This document shows, in pieces, positions 32,340 to 40,392 of a stretch of DNA of 64,000 nucleotides. The position numbers and the translations under genes are program-made. The notes beneath the pieces were generated by a model. It was not told the origin of the DNA. It was given only the letters and a program-made list of their open reading frames with translations, and did not search any database. The stretch's first letter is position 1. The number at the start of each line of letters is the position of its first letter. Origin of the DNA: Luteococcus sanguinis (lineage in GTDB: Bacteria; Actinomycetota; Actinomycetes; Propionibacteriales; Propionibacteriaceae); the NCBI RefSeq assembly GCF_039527675.1, contig NZ_BAAAKI010000003.1, forward strand, positions 62,001 through 126,000, given 5' to 3'.

Positions 32340-32801
32340 ATGGACATCTCGGCCCGATCCGATTACGCGGTGCGCGCCATGCTCACCTTGGCCGCAGCCG
32401 CCGACGGAGGAACCCCGGTCTCGGTCGTCCGGCTCGCCGACGAGCAGGAGTTGCCGCGCAAGTTCCTCGAGGCGATCCTCGCCGACCTGCGACGGGCCGA
32501 GCTCGTCGTGAGCAGGATGGGTGCCGGCGGTGGCTATCTCCTCGCCCGGCCGGCGACGCAGATCTCCATCGGTGCCGTGATCCGTGCCGTCGACGGGCCG
32601 CTCGCCGAGGTGCGGGGGGAACGCCCCCAGGCCATGACCTACGACGGCGCCGCCACCCACCTGCGGACGGTCTGGGTTGCGGTCCGGTCGAGCGTGCGCT
32701 CCGTCCTCGACGGGACGAGCCTGGCCGACGTGCTGCGCGGTGACTTCCCTGCCGCCGTCGAGGAGGCCCTCAAGGCCCCCGACGCTTGGGAGAATCGCTG
32801 A
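32340..32801 (+). CDS. Rrf2 family transcriptional regulator without cluster cysteines
   Basis: Winged-helix regulator of 153 residues. MDISARSDYAVRAMLTLA is the Rrf2 N-terminus, LPRKFLEAILADLRRAELV the recognition region, and MGAGGGYLLARP the wing. It contains no cysteine at all, so unlike IscR, NsrR or RsrR it cannot hold an Fe-S cluster; it resembles the CymR-type branch, which senses through a partner or small molecule. Its divergent position makes the TauE/SafE exporter the obvious target. Confidence 0.88.
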   Translation: MDISARSDYAVRAMLTLAAAADGGTPVSVVRLADEQELPRKFLEAILADLRRAELVVSRMGAGGGYLLARPATQISIGAVIRAVDGPLAEVRGERPQAMTYDGAATHLRTVWVAVRSSVRSVLDGTSLADVLRGDFPAAVEEALKAPDAWENR

Positions 32802-33114
32802 GGCCCTCTCGTTGCGGTTTGGTCCGGTACGGGGAGGCGTGGAGCAACCCTCTCCGTACGGCACGTACCAACCCACCGAGGAGCCCTGGCTCATCGACAT
32901 CGACAGCGACTGCGAGCAGTGCTGGTTGTGAGCCTCAGCGACGGACGGGTGGAGCGGTCGAAGATGCGGGATCAGATAGTCGTCAATTGCTCCCATGCAG
33001 ACACTGCGAGCCGCGCCATGGACCGGTTCTTCACAATCCAGGGTGTAGATCGGTGGCGGGACCCGCGGGCGCGGCTGTTGGCGGTCATGGACGACGTTTT
33101 CGCGCTGCGGAACC
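32802..33114. other. Intergenic region with no well-supported gene
   Basis: About 310 bases between the Rrf2 gene and the convergent membrane protein gene. A possible 30-residue peptide (GTG at 32839 to the TGA at 32931, ending SDCEQCWL) has a GGGGAGG one base before the GTG, too close for a normal ribosome-binding site. A second open frame (32919-33131) overlaps the next gene and has poor codon preference. No terminator or tRNA is seen. Confidence 0.5.
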
Positions 33115-33921
33115 TCAGCCCGTCACCTTGAGCGCAGCCACCTGACGGCCACCGGAATCGGTGAAGAAGATGGTCGTGGTGCCCGGGTCCTTGGTGAACT
33201 GGACGGTGCCGGTCACCGTCTCCCCAGCGCTGATCTGTCGTCCCTGCAACGAATCCGGCACCTCGTCCGGGTCGTAGTCGGTGGTCGTGGTGTTGTCGAG
33301 CGCGAAGAAGCCCAGACGCTGGTTCCCCTGGTCGAGGGTCACCCGGACGCTGAGGGTGAGCACATTGCCGCTCCAGCGGTAGTTGAGGATCTCGAAGGTG
33401 CCACTGGACCGGTCGGTGGAGTTGGTGAACGGGACCGAGCGGGTCGCAGCGACGCTCGTGGGCGCGCTGGCAGCCGACGTGCTGGCCCGGGCCGTCGGAG
33501 TGGGCGTCGGGGTCTCCGGGGCGCTGGGTGAAGAGCCCCCGAACTTGAACATGGCCGCCAGGATCGCACCCACCGCGAGCAGCACCAGCAGGCCCAGCCA
33601 CAGCGGACGACGGCTGTTGGGCTGCTTGAAGTCGTCGATGCTGACCGAGCGGTGCTCGGTGGCCTGGAAGGGGGTGCCGGGGTTGTGCGGCTGGCTCGGG
33701 GGAGTGAAGGGCTGCTGCGGCTGCGGGGTCCACGTCGACTGCTGGTAGGCACCCTGCGGGTCCTGGCCGGTCGGACGTGACTGGTAGGGCGCCGAGTAGG
33801 TGCCGTAGGGCTGCTGGCCGGGTGGGAGTGGTTGCGGCTGTTGCTGTTGGGGTTGCTGTGGGGGCTGCCCCGAGCCCTGCGGGGGCCAGGTGTTCTGGTT
33901 GCCGGACTGCGGGGTGCTCAT
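33115..33921 (-). CDS. Pro/Gln-rich membrane-anchored protein, DUF4352-like external domain
   Basis: 268 residues: a cytoplasmic tail (1 to about 105) very rich in Pro and Gln, one membrane segment (about 108-126, LWLGLLVLLAVGAILAAMF), a Thr/Pro/Ala linker, and an external beta-rich domain from about 155 that resembles DUF4352/telokin-like folds (SVRVTLDQGNQRLGFFALDN, KDPGTTTIFFTDSG). The function is not known; such proteins in actinobacteria are often cell-envelope components. The start follows TACGCT by 6 bases. The composition of the tail resembles that of the CPBP protease at 5.1 kb. Confidence 0.75.
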   Translation of the reverse strand: MSTPQSGNQNTWPPQGSGQPPQQPQQQQPQPLPPGQQPYGTYSAPYQSRPTGQDPQGAYQQSTWTPQPQQPFTPPSQPHNPGTPFQATEHRSVSIDDFKQPNSRRPLWLGLLVLLAVGAILAAMFKFGGSSPSAPETPTPTPTARASTSAASAPTSVAATRSVPFTNSTDRSSGTFEILNYRWSGNVLTLSVRVTLDQGNQRLGFFALDNTTTTDYDPDEVPDSLQGRQISAGETVTGTVQFTKDPGTTTIFFTDSGGRQVAALKVTG

Positions 33922-33927
33922 TGCGCC

Positions 33928-33933
33928 AGCGTA
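33928..33933 (-). promoter_or_regulatory. -10 element of the Pro/Gln-rich membrane protein gene
   Basis: TACGCT on the minus strand, 6 bases before the ATG at 33921. Confidence 0.45.
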
Positions 33934-34032
33934 ACGCCCGGTTGTCCACAGCCCACAGGGCGATGGAGGAATTGTCCACAGCCCATGTGCGCTGGTGGTG
34001 GGAGCCCGAGGCGAATTCCTATTGGTAGAGGT

Positions 34033-35019
34033 ATGACGACGACGACCGAATCCGCCCAGGCCCGCCTCACCCTGCACGACACCGAGGACTTCCTCGCGAT
34101 CGCGCCCTACCTGCTCGGCTACCAACCCGAGGAAAGGCTGGTGGCCGTGGTTCTCTCGGGGCGCCGGCTGGCCGTCACCGCGGCGATGCCGCTGGCCGCC
34201 TTCGACGACGTCGTCGATGCCTACGAGGCCTTCATGCCGCCCTTCGAGCAGGTACGGGACCCGAAGGTCGCCCTGATGGCGTGGACAGACGACGCCGAGC
34301 TGGCCGAGTACGCGCTGGGATTGGCGGAAGTGTGGGTTGGCGCCGAGCACCTGCTGGACTCGGTGGTGGTCACCTCTGACCGCTGGTGGTCCCGGGACGG
34401 GTGGGGCGCCGGTCGCACCGAGGAGCTGGCGCACGGCAGGGCGGCGGCCGAGGCGGTGCTGGCCGGGCTCGGCGTCGCCGGCAGCCGCGACGACGCCGTG
34501 CGGGCCGTCCTGGGCCCCGACGCCGTCGACCCGGCGGTGTTCGACGCGGTCGAGCGGGCCTGGGACGGGCGTCATGTGCGTCCGGCCGACGCGGTGGGGT
34601 TGGCACGTCAGCTGATGGAGCGGCCGGGGGACCTGCCGCTGGACCAGGTGGCGGCCCTGGTGGTGATGGTGCAGGACGTCGACGTCCGTGACGCCGTCTG
34701 GCTGGCGATGGACCGTGCCCATGCAGAAGGACACCTGTCGCTCTGGTCGAGGATCGTGGCAGTCACGCCCTCCGAGTGGGCGTTGGTTCCGGTGTTGCTG
34801 CTCGGCTGCGCCAGCTGGGTGTCCGGTCAGGGGGCGGTGATGGTCGCAGCCATCGAACGTGCGCTGGACCTCGACCCCACCTGCTCGCTCGCGCACCTGC
34901 TCTCGGACGTGAACCGTCAGGCCCTGTCGCCCCAGGTCTGGGAGGAGAGCCGCGCAGCGATGGTCTTCGGCCTGCCCGGCCCACTCAATGTGTCAGACCG
35001 CCTCGGGTGGGAGCGGTGA
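34033..35019 (+). CDS. DUF4192 family protein
   Basis: Actinobacterial protein of 328 residues from the DUF4192 family, recognised by the N-terminal block DFLAIAPYLLGYQPEERLVAV (about 18-38) and the repetitive Ala/Leu-rich helices with ACSWVSG-like motif CASWVSGQGAVM near 256-267. The function is unknown. It is coupled to comEA by a GTGA overlap, which is not a general feature of the family and may just reflect local packing. The ATG at 34033 is 7 bases from a TATTGG hexamer, a weak -10. Confidence 0.82.
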   Translation: MTTTTESAQARLTLHDTEDFLAIAPYLLGYQPEERLVAVVLSGRRLAVTAAMPLAAFDDVVDAYEAFMPPFEQVRDPKVALMAWTDDAELAEYALGLAEVWVGAEHLLDSVVVTSDRWWSRDGWGAGRTEELAHGRAAAEAVLAGLGVAGSRDDAVRAVLGPDAVDPAVFDAVERAWDGRHVRPADAVGLARQLMERPGDLPLDQVAALVVMVQDVDVRDAVWLAMDRAHAEGHLSLWSRIVAVTPSEWALVPVLLLGCASWVSGQGAVMVAAIERALDLDPTCSLAHLLSDVNRQALSPQVWEESRAAMVFGLPGPLNVSDRLGWER

Positions 35020-35921
35020 GCAGCGCCCGCGCCGACGACTACAACCGGGCCCGGATGGAGTACCTGCGAGCTGGCAGACCGGCCACCCACCGCGGCCCGA
35101 GGTATGCCGGCGCGGAGGAGGATGACTGGCTGGCCGAGCAGTGGTTGCTGGACGAGTTGCAGCCGGACGAGGTCGAGGACGAACCAAGGCCGTCGCTGGC
35201 TGATCGGTCGCCGCAGCTTGGTCGGGCCGTCACCTTCGGGCGCCAGCACGCGCGGGCGCTCGGCGTGGTGGCGCTGCTCGTCTGCCTGCTGGTCGGGGTC
35301 TTCGTCCTGCGCGCTGGCAGCCGCAGCGTGCCGCTGAGTGCCGTCCCGCTGGACCCAGGCAGCACCGGCCCGGCGGCCACCGCAGCGTCGGCGTCGGCCT
35401 CCATGGGTTCCACCCCGGTTCCCTCGGCGACCGCGAGCCAGGCGCCATTGCGGGTCCACGTTCTGGGAGCCGTGCGGCGTCCGGGCGTGGTCCGGTTGGT
35501 GGCGGGCGCTCGGGTCGCCGACGCGATAGCCACCGCCGGTGGGTTCACGTCGAAGGCGGCGCCGGGCGAGCTTAACCTGGCGGCTCCGCTCCTAGACGGT
35601 GACCAGGTGGTGATCGGCACCAAGCAGGAACCGCGGGGCGAGGTCCGGCACCCGGGCGAGGTAGCTGCCGTCCCGGGGCAGTCCGGATCGGAGCCCGGCA
35701 GCGGAACGAACGCTGCTTCGGCCGCGGAAGTGAAGGTCAACCTGAACACCGCTACCTCGGAGCAATTGGATGGGCTGCCGGGAGTGGGACCGGTCACCGC
35801 ACAGCGGATCCTCGACTGGCGCGATGAACACCAGAAGTTCAGCCGGGTGGAGGAGTTGCAGGAGGTGGACGGCATCGGGCCCAAGACCTATGCCCAGTTG
35901 GCCGACCATGTCAGGGTCTGA
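35016..35921 (+). CDS. comEA: ComEA-like DNA-binding protein
   Basis: Membrane-anchored receptor for double-stranded DNA during natural transformation. It has 301 residues: a cytoplasmic tail, one membrane segment (about 81-100), a linker, an SLBB domain (from about 146, LRVHVLGAVRRPGVVRLVAG), and two helix-hairpin-helix motifs at the C-terminus (VNLNTATSEQLDGLPGVGPV and VEELQEVDGIGPKTYAQL). The GTG start overlaps the DUF4192 stop, and the gene overlaps comEC by 14 bases. The presence of a complete comEA-comEC pair implies DNA-uptake potential, though the pilus genes are not in the window. Confidence 0.93.
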   Translation: MSSARADDYNRARMEYLRAGRPATHRGPRYAGAEEDDWLAEQWLLDELQPDEVEDEPRPSLADRSPQLGRAVTFGRQHARALGVVALLVCLLVGVFVLRAGSRSVPLSAVPLDPGSTGPAATAASASASMGSTPVPSATASQAPLRVHVLGAVRRPGVVRLVAGARVADAIATAGGFTSKAAPGELNLAAPLLDGDQVVIGTKQEPRGEVRHPGEVAAVPGQSGSEPGSGTNAASAAEVKVNLNTATSEQLDGLPGVGPVTAQRILDWRDEHQKFSRVEELQEVDGIGPKTYAQLADHVRV

Positions 35922-38265
35922 GGACGGACGCCCCGCACCTGTTGCGCAGGAGGCCGAGCCCTTGGACCTCCGCCTCGTCCCGGTGGCCATCGCCGCCTGG
36001 GCCGGAGCCTGGTGGGGTCTGGCGCCCACCTGGGCCGCGGCGTTGGTGATCCTGGCCGCGGCTGTGGTCGGTGCCTGCTTGCTCCGAGGGCGACGCTGGC
36101 AGGTGGTGGCGATGGTGGGGGCCTTGCTGCTGGCATCGGGCGTGTCCCTGCTGCGTCAGGAACAGTTGGCGCACTCGCCCATTCACCGACTCGCCGAACA
36201 GGGGGCCGTCGGCCAGTTGGTCGTCGACATCACCAGTGATCCGCGGCGGATCCCACGACGCGGACCGATCCCCGAGTCGGTGCTGGTGCCTGCCACGACC
36301 GTCCACGGGGACGCGCGCGGCAATCGGGTGCGGCAACGGGTTCCGGTGGTGCTCAGGGCCTCCGGGGAGCGCGGCGAGGCGCTGGCGCACCTCGCCGTCG
36401 GCTCCCGCGTCCAGCTGGACGGACGGTTGCGGGCAGCCGACCCGGGTGCCCGTGAAGTGGCGCTGGTCACCGTGACCGCATCACCACAGCAGATCCGCGC
36501 GCCCGGCTGGGGAGCCCGGCAGGTCAACCGCTTTCGCGCTGGCTTGCGCCGCGCGGCAAGCCACAACCCTGCGAACCAAGCAGCGCTGCTGCCTTCCCTG
36601 GTGGTGGGCGACACCTCCGGACTCGACGCCGACCTGGTGGCCGACTTCAAGACCACCGGCCTCACCCACCTCACGGCCGTCAGCGGATCCAACCTGTCCC
36701 TCACCCTGGTCTTCCTGCTCGCATCAGCTCGCTGGGTCGGCCTGCGGGGTTGGTGGGTGCGCGGGATGTCCATCGGCGGGGTCGTCGCATTCGTCGTGAT
36801 CTGCCGGGCTGAGCCATCCGTCGTGCGCGCCGCCGCAATGGGTCTGGTCGCTCTGGCCGGTCTCGGCGTGGCCGGGGGGAGGGCCCGCGGCCTGCGGCAC
36901 GCCTGCGTGGCCGTCGCCGTCCTGGTGCTGGTCGACCCCTGGCTGGCGCGCTCGCTCGGCTTCGCGCTGTCGACACTGGCCACCGTGGGCATCCTGTGGT
37001 GGGCCGGTGACTGGACCCGCGCCATGGGCTGGGCACCCCACTGGCTGGCCGAGAGCATCGCCGTCCCGCTGGCGGCCCAGTTCGCAACCCAACCGGTGGT
37101 CACCGCCATCAGCGGGCAGCTCAGCGTCGTCGGGTTGGCAGCCAACGCGCTGGCGGCGCCGATGGTGGGTCCGGCGACCGTGCTGGGGCTGGTGGCTGCG
37201 CTGCTCGGCCTGGTCCACCCTTGGCCAGCCGCCGCCGTCGGCTTCATCGGTGGTTGGTGCGTGCAACCGGTCATCTGGATCGCCCAGGTCGGGGCGGCGC
37301 TCCCGGCGGCGGCTTGGCGGTGGCCGACGAGCCCGGTGGCGCTCACCCTGCTCACGGTCGTTTGTCTGCTGGTGCAGGGATGGGTGCCCGGGCTGCTCTC
37401 GCGGCGCTGGGCCTGTCTGGGGTTGGCCGTGGCGTTGGTGTGGGGCTGCTGGCACCAGCCGCGTCCGGCGGGCTTCCCCGGACCATGGCAGGTGGCCTTC
37501 TGCGACGTGGGCCAGGGCGACGCAACGCTGCTGCGGGCGGCCCCGGGCCACGGCGTGCTCGTCGACACGGGACCGGACGGCGAGGGCGTGGTCCGGTGCT
37601 TGCGCGCGCTCGGGGTCACGTCCCTGCCCTTGCTGGTGCTGACCCATTTCCACGACGACCATGTCTCCGGGCTGGACTCAGTGCTCGGCGCCGTGCATGT
37701 TGGACGACTGCTGGTGAACCCCGTCGCCTCCCCGGGTTTTGCTGCTGACCGGGTGCGCGCGGCAGCAAGCGCTCGTGGCATCCCCGTCGACGTGGCGTCC
37801 GTCGGGCAGCGCTGGGAGGTCGGACAGGTGCACCTCGAGGTGGCGGGGGTGGCGGCGGGCCAGGTGCTTGCCGGCAGCGGGGAGGGTGAGTCATCGGCAG
37901 AGAACGACACCTCCATCATTGCCGTGGCGCGGGTGCAGGGCGTCGGCGTCGTGATCCCGGGCGACGCCGAGCCCACCGCCCAGCAGGCTGTCGTGGCACG
38001 AGGGTGGTCACCCGGCCTGTCGGTGCTCAAGATGCCCCACCACGGCTCGTCCCGGCAGGACGAACGCTTCTGGTGCGACTCGGGCGCGAGCCTGGCCGTT
38101 GCCAGCGCGGGTTTGCGCAATGACTACGGGCACCCTGCGGCCGCGGCGCTGCGGTTGGCGTCCAGGTGCGGGATGGCGGTGGCACGAACCGATCTTGAGG
38201 GGACGGTCACGATGTGGCGCTCGGGAGACCGGCTCGAGGTGCGCACCGAGAAGGCTGCCCCATGA
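35908..38265 (+). CDS. comEC: ComEC/Rec2 DNA internalisation channel with MBL domain
   Basis: Inner-membrane channel that takes in one strand of transforming DNA. It has 785 residues, the full three-domain form: an N-terminal OB-like DUF4131 region, a central competence domain with roughly ten membrane segments (including TGLTHLTAVSGSNLSLTLVF near 250), and a C-terminal metallo-beta-lactamase domain starting at FCDVGQGDATLLRA with LTHFHDDHVSGL (HxHxDH) as the metal site. All expected metal ligands are visible, so a nuclease role is possible. The ATG at 35908 overlaps comEA by 14 bases. Confidence 0.93.
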   Translation: MSGSEDGRPAPVAQEAEPLDLRLVPVAIAAWAGAWWGLAPTWAAALVILAAAVVGACLLRGRRWQVVAMVGALLLASGVSLLRQEQLAHSPIHRLAEQGAVGQLVVDITSDPRRIPRRGPIPESVLVPATTVHGDARGNRVRQRVPVVLRASGERGEALAHLAVGSRVQLDGRLRAADPGAREVALVTVTASPQQIRAPGWGARQVNRFRAGLRRAASHNPANQAALLPSLVVGDTSGLDADLVADFKTTGLTHLTAVSGSNLSLTLVFLLASARWVGLRGWWVRGMSIGGVVAFVVICRAEPSVVRAAAMGLVALAGLGVAGGRARGLRHACVAVAVLVLVDPWLARSLGFALSTLATVGILWWAGDWTRAMGWAPHWLAESIAVPLAAQFATQPVVTAISGQLSVVGLAANALAAPMVGPATVLGLVAALLGLVHPWPAAAVGFIGGWCVQPVIWIAQVGAALPAAAWRWPTSPVALTLLTVVCLLVQGWVPGLLSRRWACLGLAVALVWGCWHQPRPAGFPGPWQVAFCDVGQGDATLLRAAPGHGVLVDTGPDGEGVVRCLRALGVTSLPLLVLTHFHDDHVSGLDSVLGAVHVGRLLVNPVASPGFAADRVRAAASARGIPVDVASVGQRWEVGQVHLEVAGVAAGQVLAGSGEGESSAENDTSIIAVARVQGVGVVIPGDAEPTAQQAVVARGWSPGLSVLKMPHHGSSRQDERFWCDSGASLAVASAGLRNDYGHPAAAALRLASRCGMAVARTDLEGTVTMWRSGDRLEVRTEKAAP

Positions 38266-38328
38266 CCGGGCCTGACTGAGCGAGACTGCCCGGCTGGGGA
38301 CGCGGCGGAAAGCGTCGGTGGCAGCTGG

Positions 38329-38334
38329 CATGCT
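38329..38334 (+). promoter_or_regulatory. -10 element of holA
   Basis: CATGCT, 7 bases before the holA ATG, followed by TGGGCGC as at proA. A weak hexamer but the same position. Confidence 0.35.
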
Positions 38335-38341
38335 TGGGCGC

Positions 38342-39322
38342 ATGGCTGCACAACCCGTCTTCGGAACCTGCGCGCTGGTGCTCGGCCCCGAGGGCCTGTT
38401 GGCGGAACGGGCCGTCGCAGCCAGGGTGCATTCCGCCCGCCGGGAGCGTCCCGACGCCGAGCTCTCGCGCGTCGACTCCGGCCAGCTGGAGGGGCACCGT
38501 TTCGCCGAACTGACCGGTGGGTCGCTGTTCAGCTCGTCCAACGTCGTCGTCGTGGACGACCTGGCCAACCTCTCCCAGGACCTCTTCGGCATCGTGCTCG
38601 CCACCGCCTCTGCGCCGCCGGAGGATCTCTGCCTGACGCTGGTGCATGGCGGCGGCCAGAAGGGCAAGGGCCTGCTCGACAAGCTCAAGAAGGCAAAGAT
38701 CCCCGTCGTGGAGGCCATCGCCCCCAAGACCTGGAAGCTGCCAGACTTCGTCACTGACGAGGCCCGCCGGCTCAAGGTGCAGATCGACCGGCCCGCCGCC
38801 GAGGCACTCGTCGATGCCCTCGGTAGCGACATGCGCACCTTGGCGGGGGCGCTGTCCCAGCTCGCGAGCGACAACGACGGCCAGCCCATCACCGTCCAGG
38901 TGGTTGGGCGCTACTTCGGCGGTCGCGCCGAGGTGACCAGCTTTGCGGTCTGCGAGGACATCATGGCCGGCAACCGCGGGCCCGCACTGCAGAAGCTGCG
39001 GTGGGCTCTGGACACCGGCGTCGCACCAGTGCTGGTCACCAGTGCGCTGGCAGGCAGCCTGCGCAGCCTGGGGCGCTACTTCGACGTCCGCTCTGCCCGG
39101 ATGTCGGAGGGGGAGATGGCCCGGGAGATCGGTTGCCCACCGTGGAAGGTCAAAGACCTCTCGCGCCAGTCGCGCAGCTGGTCACCAGACGCCGTCTCGC
39201 AGGCCCTGCAGGCGGTGGCGAAGGCCGATGCGCAGGTCAAGGGCGCCGCCAGCGACCCCGAGTTCGCTCTCGAACAACTCCTGCTGGCGGTGGACCGGGC
39301 CCATCTGGCCGGGCGCCGGTGA
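38342..39322 (+). CDS. holA: DNA polymerase III subunit delta
   Basis: Clamp-loader subunit that opens the beta sliding clamp during replication. It has 326 residues of the HolA family, with FAELTGGSLFSSSNVVVVDDLANL in the N-terminal AAA-like domain and WALDTGVAPVLVTSALAGSLRSLGRYFDV in the C-terminal collar domain. Usual actinobacterial context: after comEA-comEC and before rpsT. The GNAT gene overlaps its stop (GTGA). Confidence 0.92.
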   Translation: MAAQPVFGTCALVLGPEGLLAERAVAARVHSARRERPDAELSRVDSGQLEGHRFAELTGGSLFSSSNVVVVDDLANLSQDLFGIVLATASAPPEDLCLTLVHGGGQKGKGLLDKLKKAKIPVVEAIAPKTWKLPDFVTDEARRLKVQIDRPAAEALVDALGSDMRTLAGALSQLASDNDGQPITVQVVGRYFGGRAEVTSFAVCEDIMAGNRGPALQKLRWALDTGVAPVLVTSALAGSLRSLGRYFDVRSARMSEGEMAREIGCPPWKVKDLSRQSRSWSPDAVSQALQAVAKADAQVKGAASDPEFALEQLLLAVDRAHLAGRR

Positions 39323-39858
39323 CACGTCTGGTCGCAGCGGGCCTGGTGCTCGCGCCGCTCACCACGGACGCGGTGGCGCGGCGGCTCGCCGAGGACGACT
39401 TCACGATCGACGTGGACGGCGTCGGGCCGGTGCACTTCGGCGCCGAGTACCCAGGCGACCTGCTGGTTCTGTTCCCCTTCTACCTGGCCGGTATCCCGCG
39501 CGGGATGCCGGTGGATGGCACCTGGACGATCATCGACGCGGCTGCCCGAGAGGCGGTGGGGGTGATCGGGACCAAGGGGCCAGCCGACCAGGACGGCGCC
39601 GTCGAGATCGGTTACGCCGTGAACCCTTCGCACCAGGGCAGAGGGGCGGCCACCGCCGCAACCCGGGTGCTGGTGGATGAGCTTCGCAAGCAGGGCGTGC
39701 GCACCATCACGGCCGAGACGCGCACCGGCAATGCCGCATCCCAGGCTGTTCTGCGCAAGGCGGGCTTCAAGCCGATCGGTGAGCGCATCGACGAGCACGA
39801 GGGGACATTGGTCACCTGGGAACTGGCGCTGTCCCACACCTGTCAGCGACACACCTGA
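39319..39858 (+). CDS. GNAT family N-acetyltransferase
   Basis: Acetyl-CoA-dependent acetyltransferase of 179 residues. The acetyl-CoA pyrophosphate loop is HQGRGAATAAT (near 98-108), preceded by AVEIGYAVNP, and NAASQAVLRKAGFKPIGERID is the conserved C-terminal part, close to the RimJ/RimL subgroup. The substrate is unknown; ribosomal proteins or small amines are both possible. The GTG start overlaps the holA stop. Confidence 0.86.
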   Translation: MTRLVAAGLVLAPLTTDAVARRLAEDDFTIDVDGVGPVHFGAEYPGDLLVLFPFYLAGIPRGMPVDGTWTIIDAAAREAVGVIGTKGPADQDGAVEIGYAVNPSHQGRGAATAATRVLVDELRKQGVRTITAETRTGNAASQAVLRKAGFKPIGERIDEHEGTLVTWELALSHTCQRHT

Positions 39859-39861
39859 CGA

Positions 39862-39905
39862 CAAAAGCCAGCGGCCCGGCCCCCAGTCGGGACGAGTCGC
39901 TGGCT
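39862..39905 (-). terminator. Terminator of rpsT
   Basis: On the minus strand, AGCCAGCG (39905-39898) and CGCTGGCT (39873-39866) form the outer stem, with a further GC-rich inner helix, followed by TTTTG. It lies 66 bases after the rpsT stop. Confidence 0.65.
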
Positions 39906-39970
39906 GTGTGACCGACCGGAGCTCACGCCCCTGAGGTCGAAAAAGTCGTTGTTACCCCTAGGGGAATGGT

Positions 39971-40231
39971 TCAGAGAGCCGCAGCCTTCTTGGAGATCGA
40001 GGACTTGCGGTTGGCGGCCTGGTTCTTGTGGATGACGCCCTTGGAGACGGCCTTGTCGAGCATGCGGTTGGCGGCCTGCGACAGCTCGGAAACCTTGGTG
40101 CTGTCGCCCGCGGCAACGGCGTCCTCGAAGCGGCGCACGGCGGTGCGCAGACCCGACTTGACGGCCTTGTTCCGCTGGCGCGCCTTCTCGTTGGTCTTGA
40201 TGCGCTTCATCTGGGACTTGATATTCGCCAC
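39971..40231 (-). CDS. rpsT: 30S ribosomal protein S20
   Basis: Primary 16S rRNA-binding ribosomal protein, 86 residues. The Lys/Arg-rich N-terminus (MANIKSQMKRIKTNEKARQR) and VHKN/IHKNQAANRKS block are the S20 signature. It begins with GTG, preceded by AAGGA at a normal distance. Non-AUG starts are known for S20 in other bacteria and can serve feedback control. It has its own promoter and a leader of about 70 bases. Confidence 0.97.
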   Translation of the reverse strand: MANIKSQMKRIKTNEKARQRNKAVKSGLRTAVRRFEDAVAAGDSTKVSELSQAANRMLDKAVSKGVIHKNQAANRKSSISKKAAAL

Positions 40232-40306
40232 GTGAAAATCCTTAGGACTGGACTGGATCAGAAAGATCGAAACAAAATCTGGTGCGCCCTGCGGACGCGA
40301 CTGCAC

Positions 40307-40336
40307 ACACTACCAGCGAGCCGGGGCCCAGCCCAA
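40307..40336 (-). promoter_or_regulatory. Promoter of rpsT
   Basis: On the minus strand, TTGGGC (40336-40331) and TAGTGT (40312-40307) with an 18-base spacer, about 75 bases before the GTG. Confidence 0.5.
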
Positions 40337-40392
40337 ATGCGCAACCCAAGTGCGCACCGGGCACCGCTCAGATGCCCCGGGAGCCACCACTG

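Noticed and set aside
24160..33115. Integration att site formed by a duplicated 3' end of tRNA-Ala
   Set aside because: I searched by eye for a second copy of the T-arm and acceptor end downstream and saw none. There is no integrase in the window either.
32919..33131. 70-residue frame overlapping the end of the membrane protein gene
   Set aside because: It overlaps a better-supported opposite-strand gene, shows no third-position GC bias, and has no recognisable motif.
34776..35015. Longer start for ComEA reaching back into the DUF4192 gene
   Set aside because: The added residues are an out-of-frame translation of DUF4192. The GTG at 35016 overlaps the stop in the usual coupled manner.
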